This document shows positions 21,668 to 22,066 of a DNA stretch of 22,066 bases, one piece after another. The notes beneath the pieces were generated by a model, which was not told the origin of the DNA, ran no database searches, and was given only the letters and a program-made list of their open reading frames with translations. This DNA is from a virus, in the IMG/VR virus record IMGVR_UViG_3300043775_001643, positions 1-22,066 of that record. One strand, 5' to 3'. The position numbers were made by a program, and so were the translations under genes. Position 1 is the first letter of the stretch. Every line of letters begins with the position of its first letter.

Positions 21668-22066
21668 TTACGCCTTTATCAATATTGAGTTATCTGCTTC
21701 ATTATTTAGCTGCTTTGACAGCTTTAACAAGTCGCCGTTTCGGTCGGCAAGTATATAATACAACAACCATCTTTCATCTGGTACTATCTCCCCTGCATGC
21801 CGTATAAACATTTCGCAGGTATCTTTTGATGGTAATACCCATAAAAACTGAATCTTATCGTCTTTATGTATCTTGTAGACTGTCTGGTCATATTCTGGGG
21901 TAGGGCACGATGTACGGTTTAAAAAGTAGTTACGTAAAACATTTTCCATCAAGCGTTCTTTTTTGGTCAACACAACTACATAGTACTCGCCTGTATATTG
22001 CTGTCTGCCACGCCGCAAGCACTCATAAAAATCTTTTTCATAAGTCTTATGTATCTCACGTTGCAA
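21668..22066 (-). CDS. Conserved-type phage protein, probably cut at its 5' end
   Basis: The frame is open to the right edge of the window; the first codon, TTG at 22066, could be a start but has no visible ribosome site because the upstream DNA is missing, so I treat it as partial (at least 132 aa). It is rich in charged helix (EKDFYECLRRGRQQYTGEYY) with LWVLPSKDTCEMFIRHAGEI and LLYYILADRNGDLLKLSKQL. No known enzymatic motif is recognised. It precedes the scaffold gene with four bases between, a place where podophages often code a small protein between portal and scaffold. Function unknown; a head-morphogenesis role is inferred from position. Confidence 0.65.
   Translation of the reverse strand: MQREIHKTYEKDFYECLRRGRQQYTGEYYVVVLTKKERLMENVLRNYFLNRTSCPTPEYDQTVYKIHKDDKIQFLWVLPSKDTCEMFIRHAGEIVPDERWLLYYILADRNGDLLKLSKQLNNEADNSILIKA

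Noticed and set aside
1-22066. CRISPR array, insertion sequence or attachment site
   Set aside because: No regularly spaced repeats, transposase, terminal inverted repeats or integrase gene were seen in either strand.

Overview
The window is a stretch of an AT-rich tailed-phage (podovirus-type) genome or prophage. No host housekeeping gene, rRNA or tRNA is visible. Nearly every gene has a clear AGGA/AAGGAG Shine-Dalgarno, which fits a bacterial host that uses SD-led initiation (probably Gram-negative), but I cannot name the host. The virion set (N4-gp56-like major capsid protein, scaffold, short-tail connector and nozzle candidates, large glutamine-rich ejection-type protein, C1q-tipped fibres, no long-tail tape measure or sheath) is what suggests a podovirus.

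Left end (1-2091, minus strand): a leftward early operon. A TTGACA-17-TATACT promoter drives a small HTH regulator (1804-2091), an overlapping 56-aa Cys4 protein (1656-1826), a hairpin, a 35-aa leader ORF (1430-1537), a winged-helix replication-initiator-like gene (325-1437) and a gene that runs off the left edge (1-338). The leader ORF is built from tandem partial copies of the initiator's own ribosome-binding and start region and stops inside its start. The initiator gene also carries a very strong internal Shine-Dalgarno and start at 756. Rightwards from the same 68-bp divergent region run an unknown 123-aa gene (2160-2531), a terminator placed back to back with a new consensus promoter, a Cys4 mini-protein (2642-2809) and an ERF-family single-strand annealing protein (2799-3431).

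3499-22066 (minus strand): the late virion operon, read from right to left. It runs from a conserved protein at the right edge through scaffold, major capsid protein, a 344-aa head-associated protein, two small conserved proteins, a connector/adaptor, a short fibre-like protein, an 869-aa nozzle-type protein, a 184-aa conserved protein, two internal/ejection-type proteins, then a fibre cassette of modular beta-rich proteins, and ends with two small genes, one with a membrane segment. Genes are packed with 1-nt stop/start overlaps or gaps of a few bases. Two small genes too short for ordinary ORF calling sit inside it (7771-7926 and, less surely, 13263-13364).

The late operon is interrupted at 9241-9571 by a two-gene plus-strand cassette (a ribbon-helix-helix-like DNA-binding protein plus a one-span membrane protein) with its own promoter-like region, a direct repeat over the start and a good terminator. 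It looks like a moron or a local regulatory unit. No endolysin, integrase, terminase or polymerase is visible. No stretch longer than 300 bases lacks a gene; the largest gap is the 198-bp leader in front of the capsid gene.
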